Made by a program: the position numbers and the translations under genes
The notes under the pieces: generated by a model
The model's input: the letters and a program-made list of their open reading frames with translations, nothing else
The model's database searches: none
What the model was told of the DNA's origin: nothing
Assembly: GCA_004321745.1 (NCBI GenBank)
Contig: SGYO01000007.1
Location: forward strand, 1-64,000
DNA from: a bacterium
GTDB taxonomy: Bacteria; Fidelibacterota; Marinisomatia; Marinisomatales; UBA1611
Length of the DNA: 64,000 nt
Reading direction: 5' to 3'
Shown: positions 59,535-64,000 of the stretch, in pieces
Position numbering within the stretch: position 1 is the first letter of the stretch
Layout of the letters: each line of letters begins with the position of its first letter

Positions 59535-60992
59535 ATGTCACATCATCCGAAAATAAGCATTATTAAAAATTTAACAACTAGCTCATCAAGCGATATTGTT
59601 TTTATAGGTATTTATAAAGATAAAACTTTAACTCCAAGTGGGAAAAATTTAAGCACTGATATTAGATCAGGATTTGATAGCGGCATAAAAAGTGGAGATG
59701 TAAAAGGCAAAACTGGTGAATTAAATTTTTTCTATGTAGATGGTCGCAAATATGCATTAGTAGGACTAGGGAGCAAATCTAAAATAAATGCTGAAAAAAT
59801 AAGAATTGCTTCTGGTTCTGCAATCAGGTCAGCAATATCAAAAAAAGCAAAAACTATTACATTAGATTGTTTCTGCTCTGAAATTGACAGTTGTCAGCCT
59901 ATGGGTGAAGGTATTGCGCTTGGAGGCTATGAATATAATGATCTGAAAACCATGGATGATAAAAGTTTCAGTATCAGTGAAATAGAAGTTGTCAACGCAA
60001 ATGAAGATCAATTAAATGATGGAATTGTAATAGGTCAAGCTGTTTGTTTTGCTAGAGACCTTGGAAATCGTCCTGGAAATGTTGCCACTCCAACTCATTT
60101 AGCAAATGCCGCCAAAGATATATCCGAGGCTGGAAATATAGATATAAAGGTATTTGACAGAGATGAATTTACTGAAATGGGGATGGGCGGTTTAGCTGGT
60201 GTTGCACAGGGCACGGATGAGCCTCCTAAATTTATCATTCTTGAGTACAACAATGGTGGTGAGAAAAAACCAAAAGTTCTAGTCGGTAAAGGATTGACCT
60301 TTGATTCAGGTGGGATTTCAATTAAGCCTGCAGCAAAAATGGATCAAATGAAATATGATATGTGTGGATCAGCGGTGGTTCTAGGCGTATTTCATGCTCT
60401 TTCTAAACTAAAACCGGAGATTAATGTTGTAGGTATCATACCTTCTACAGAAAACCTTAGTGGATCTAGAGCTGTAAAACCTGGAGATGTACTAACTGCT
60501 TATAATGGTAAAACAATCGAAGTGTTAAATACAGATGCAGAAGGAAGATTGATTTTAGCAGATGGATTATCTTATGCATCTAAGCATTACGACCCTGAAT
60601 ATATTTTAGACTTTGCCACATTAACGGGCGCAATTGTTGTGACTTTGGGTCATATCGCTACAGGTATAATGGGTAATGATGATAAGCTAATGGAAGAAGT
60701 AAAAAATTCCTCTAAGAAAACTGGAGAGAAAGTTTGGGAACTTCCATTATGGCCTGAATATTGTAAACAGATAAAAAGTGATGTTGCAGATATAAAAAAT
60801 ATGGGCTCAGCTGGACAAGCTGGTTCGATAGCAGCTGGCGCTTTTTTAAAAGAATTTGTCGAGAAAAATATACCTTGGGTTCATTTTGACATTGCAGGTA
60901 CAGCTTGGGGTGCAAAACCATCGAGTATTAATCCAAAAGGAAGCGCAACCGGAGTGGCTATCAGGCTTGTTCTTGACATGCTAGGAAAATAA
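59535..60992 (+). CDS. pepA: Leucyl aminopeptidase (M17)
   Basis: VGKGLTFDSGGISIKPAAKMDQMKYDMCGSAVVLG and NTDAEGRLILADGL. Confidence 0.96.
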   Translation: MSHHPKISIIKNLTTSSSSDIVFIGIYKDKTLTPSGKNLSTDIRSGFDSGIKSGDVKGKTGELNFFYVDGRKYALVGLGSKSKINAEKIRIASGSAIRSAISKKAKTITLDCFCSEIDSCQPMGEGIALGGYEYNDLKTMDDKSFSISEIEVVNANEDQLNDGIVIGQAVCFARDLGNRPGNVATPTHLANAAKDISEAGNIDIKVFDRDEFTEMGMGGLAGVAQGTDEPPKFIILEYNNGGEKKPKVLVGKGLTFDSGGISIKPAAKMDQMKYDMCGSAVVLGVFHALSKLKPEINVVGIIPSTENLSGSRAVKPGDVLTAYNGKTIEVLNTDAEGRLILADGLSYASKHYDPEYILDFATLTGAIVVTLGHIATGIMGNDDKLMEEVKNSSKKTGEKVWELPLWPEYCKQIKSDVADIKNMGSAGQAGSIAAGAFLKEFVEKNIPWVHFDIAGTAWGAKPSSINPKGSATGVAIRLVLDMLGK

Positions 60993-61087
60993 TTACTATA
61001 AACATATGTGTTTTTTTACGGGCTAGTTGTAAAAATTAGTATTAATCTTCCTATATTCTTTTCCATGTAGATTAATTAAATTTAAAA

Positions 61088-61447
61088 ATGTCGACAGCCA
61101 CTCTCACAACTTCTGTTGAAAAAATACAGCCTACAGCTATCATTAAGCTTGATGGTCCATTGAACGATTTTCATGCAAAGGAATTAATTGGAATCATTGA
61201 TGATTTGCTACCACAAAATTTTGTGCATTTTATCATCAATTTTGATAAATGTATCGAAGTCAATAACTATGGCGTTTCAGTGCTTATTAGCTTAATTAGT
61301 TCTATAAATGCCAAGCAAGGGAAGTTGATCTTTACAAAAGTTGATGCACATCTAGAAAAAAAATTAAAAATGATGGGCCTTGCTGCATATGCAGAATTTT
61401 ACTCCGAAGATAAAGTTGCCTTAGAAAGTCTAATTCAAAAACTATAA
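61088..61447 (+). CDS. STAS-domain protein (anti-sigma factor antagonist type)
   Basis: TAIIKLDGPLNDFHAKELIGIIDDLL...HFIINFDKCIEVNNYGVSVLISLISSINAKQGKLIFTKVDAHLEKKLKMMGL. The usual phosphoacceptor Ser position reads YGVSVL. Confidence 0.8.
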   Translation: MSTATLTTSVEKIQPTAIIKLDGPLNDFHAKELIGIIDDLLPQNFVHFIINFDKCIEVNNYGVSVLISLISSINAKQGKLIFTKVDAHLEKKLKMMGLAAYAEFYSEDKVALESLIQKL

Positions 61448-61459
61448 GTCCTAATAAAT

Positions 61460-64000
61460 ATGAATATAAAACCTCGATTGACCATTTACATTATCTCTTG
61501 CTTAACTATTTTATTTTCAAACCCTAACAAAGGTATTTGGGAGCAATATGATTACAATAGTGGAATTTCAAGTAACTATATCTTTGACGTTGAAAAGGAT
61601 AAGCAGGATAGAATTTGGGTGAGCACTCAAAATGGAATTACCCTTATTGATGGTGAAAAAACAAAAAAGTATGGCCTTTCTAATGGATTACCTGCTACTA
61701 ATATTGTAAAAATAGTAAGTCTAAATGATATTATATATGCTGCTACCTCTAATAAAGGTGTCTACTTTTTAAGCGAAGGCGACACGTTTAAAAAAGCAGA
61801 ATTCATCCAAGGTGATAAAGTTTATACCATGAATGCTGTGGAGTCAAAGTTATTTATATCCACAAAATTAGAGAATGTTCTTTATGATGGCAGTAAGGCT
61901 TCTTTTATGGGCAATGGATTTCCGAAAGCTAAGATTAGAGATGTTTATGTTAATAATGGAAAAACAGTTTATTTAGCAGACAATAAAGTCATTTACAAAA
62001 AAGGTAATAAATATGTTGTTGAAAACATAGACTTTGAAAGCAGTAAGGCGAAAATAAAAAGTTATTATAGTTTTAATGGAATAGAGCACTTTGGAACGAG
62101 TAAGGGTCTCTGGAGCAGATCAAAAAACGAAAAACTTAAACTTATAAAAAATATAAATGTTCTTTCTTTAGAGCATAATCGATCAAACACTCTTTATGTT
62201 GGAACTAAAAAGGGTATGTACTATCTAAAAAACGGGAAATTATCCAGGTACAGCCCTAATACACTTAAATCAAAAGATTTTAATAAAATTCCTGTAAATG
62301 ATATTGAGTTCATTGATAAGTATGAAATTTGGTACGCAACATTCGGGCAGGGTTTATTCCTTCAGGATCTGGGTACTATTCAAAATTTTGACCAAAATGA
62401 TGGGCTTAAATCTGGTGGAATGGTATTTGATATGGTTAATTGGAAGGGAAAAACGTATATAGCAACCAAAAACGGATTGTTTGTTTTTTCTGGTGGAAAT
62501 ATATCAAAGCACTATAAAAAAGAACAGGGATTACCTTCCAATATTATCCTTGATATGGATACCTATGATGGTCTTGATTTTATTTGGCTTGCAACATCAA
62601 ATGGCATTTCTAAATTTGATGGAACTAGTTTTATAAATTATTCAAAAAATTTAGGGTTGCCTGCAAAATTAGTCACCGCAATTCACGTTGATAGAATTAA
62701 GAGTAATACTGTATGGACTGGTTCTGAAAAATCTGGCTTGACTCGTTTTGATGATAATGGGTTTTTTAATTTTGCCACACAGGATGGCCTTCCCTCAAAC
62801 TCAATTAGAGATATCACCCAATCTAAAAACGGTGATTTAATTATAGCCTGCTATAATGCTGGTGTGGTTAAGTACGATGGGAAAACTTTTAAACTGTTTA
62901 ATAACGGACTTGCGGATAAGCGAGTAATTTTAGTCACTAATGGACCTGATGGCTCTATTTGGGCAGGAACTGAATCAGCGGGGGTTGGAGTTTTAAATGA
63001 TGATCAATTCAAAATGGTTATTGATGCAGATGGTTTAGGGCATAATGAAATATTCTCTTTGCATTATGATGGCAAAAGAATGTGGGCCGGCACTTTCGGT
63101 GGTGGAGTAAGTTGTTTTAGTGATGATTTATGGTATACGATGAGTCAAGCTGATGGATTGGCAAGTAGTAATGTTGGTGCAATAACATCATTAAAGGGAA
63201 AAATTCTCTTAGGTGGGAATAACGGATTATCAATTTTTGAAGAGAACGATGCTCAGTTTGGTTTGAAATTTGATAAGATTCTAACACCGAAAGCAGAGAT
63301 TCCTTTTCAAGCCTCTTTGAGCACAATGTCAGGAATTATTAAAGATAGATTTTTTATGACAGCAAATGCAATGGTTTATAATCCTGCAGATGCTCAAGTA
63401 AGATATAGATATAAAACTATAAAAGATGGTGAGGCTTCTAGCTGGTCAAAACCTCAATTATCATCACAAATTTTATTTGTTCCAAACGAAGTAGGTAATT
63501 TTCAATTCCAAGTTCAAGCTATTGATAACCGTTTGCGGAACTCAAAGATTGTTACGCTCCCATTTTCTATCTCAAGAGTTTGGTACTTAGACCCAAAAAC
63601 TGCAGTTCCTTTTTGGGGAGGTATTTTGGTACTAATAGGTTTCTCAATAGTTAATTATATTAACTACCGTAAGAAAAGTAAAGAAGCAAAAGACCTTAGA
63701 GATGCTGAAATTGCCCGACAACAAGCTGAAATGGAGGAGGCAAGAGAATTTCAACAGGCGATGCTTCCAAAGGAAATGCCATCGACAGATGATTATGAAA
63801 TGGTTGGTTTTCAACAGACAGCTACAGAGGTAGGTGGAGATTTTTTTGATTTTATGCAGAAAGAGGACGGTGGATGGGTCGCAATATGTGGCGATGCTAC
63901 AGGTCACGGCCTAACTTCTGGTAATGTAGTATCAATTACAAAAACTGCAATGAGTTCATTAGTTGATGAAGCTCCTGTACCAACTTTAGATTCGCTTAAT
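61460..64000 (+). CDS. Partial (3' truncated by window end) two-component-regulator-propeller / Y_Y_Y-like / TM / PP2C-SpoIIE phosphatase protein
   Basis: ATG at 61460 and an open frame to 64000. Repeated DGLPSNSIRDI / NGLPATNIVKI / QGLPSNIILDM propeller motifs, TM FWGGILVLIGFSIVNYI, then EFQQAMLPKEMP and TEVGGDFFDFMQKEDGGWVAICGDATGHGLTSG. Missed in the track because there is no stop in the window. Confidence 0.88.
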   Translation, partial: MNIKPRLTIYIISCLTILFSNPNKGIWEQYDYNSGISSNYIFDVEKDKQDRIWVSTQNGITLIDGEKTKKYGLSNGLPATNIVKIVSLNDIIYAATSNKGVYFLSEGDTFKKAEFIQGDKVYTMNAVESKLFISTKLENVLYDGSKASFMGNGFPKAKIRDVYVNNGKTVYLADNKVIYKKGNKYVVENIDFESSKAKIKSYYSFNGIEHFGTSKGLWSRSKNEKLKLIKNINVLSLEHNRSNTLYVGTKKGMYYLKNGKLSRYSPNTLKSKDFNKIPVNDIEFIDKYEIWYATFGQGLFLQDLGTIQNFDQNDGLKSGGMVFDMVNWKGKTYIATKNGLFVFSGGNISKHYKKEQGLPSNIILDMDTYDGLDFIWLATSNGISKFDGTSFINYSKNLGLPAKLVTAIHVDRIKSNTVWTGSEKSGLTRFDDNGFFNFATQDGLPSNSIRDITQSKNGDLIIACYNAGVVKYDGKTFKLFNNGLADKRVILVTNGPDGSIWAGTESAGVGVLNDDQFKMVIDADGLGHNEIFSLHYDGKRMWAGTFGGGVSCFSDDLWYTMSQADGLASSNVGAITSLKGKILLGGNNGLSIFEENDAQFGLKFDKILTPKAEIPFQASLSTMSGIIKDRFFMTANAMVYNPADAQVRYRYKTIKDGEASSWSKPQLSSQILFVPNEVGNFQFQVQAIDNRLRNSKIVTLPFSISRVWYLDPKTAVPFWGGILVLIGFSIVNYINYRKKSKEAKDLRDAEIARQQAEMEEAREFQQAMLPKEMPSTDDYEMVGFQQTATEVGGDFFDFMQKEDGGWVAICGDATGHGLTSGNVVSITKTAMSSLVDEAPVPTLDSLN

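Overview
The window is a gene-dense, AT-rich bacterial chromosome segment with about 57 supported protein-coding genes on both strands. I found no rRNA, tRNA, CRISPR, phage or transposase signal. Three secreted proteins end in a PNPFN...GVYF/GIYI...K type IX secretion (por) sorting domain: an M14 carboxypeptidase, a class II glutamine-amidotransferase-like protein and an M1 aminopeptidase. With the large three-domain IspG, this suggests a marine lineage of the Fibrobacteres-Chlorobi-Bacteroidetes/Marinimicrobia sphere; that placement is inference only. Most content is housekeeping: htpG, rpoD-like sigma factor, ispG, folB-folK-deoxynucleoside kinase, smc, dut, groES-groEL, polA, alr, trhO, acsA, pepA and several transporters. 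The observations most worth a second look are: (1) a 44-aa protein with 16 Cys (metallothionein-like) that is absent from the ORF track and has a strong Shine-Dalgarno, next to a secreted-looking tandem-repeat protein; (2) an exported class II amidotransferase-like protein whose presumed catalytic Cys follows the signal peptide directly, in a lipobox-like context; (3) a 71-nt element with a perfect 14-bp stem just upstream of an acyl-CoA thioesterase gene; (4) an STAS gene beside a partial, window-truncated propeller/TM/SpoIIE-phosphatase gene; (5) a 1045-aa transporter-HEAT-cyclic-nucleotide-binding fusion; (6) a NamZ-like gene whose signal peptide is encoded but lacks any ATG/GTG/TTG start; (7) a CIRCE-like but non-CIRCE inverted repeat upstream of groESL; (8) hairpins that contain the stop codons of both genes in convergent pairs. 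All homology calls come from reading motifs by eye; no database search was run.
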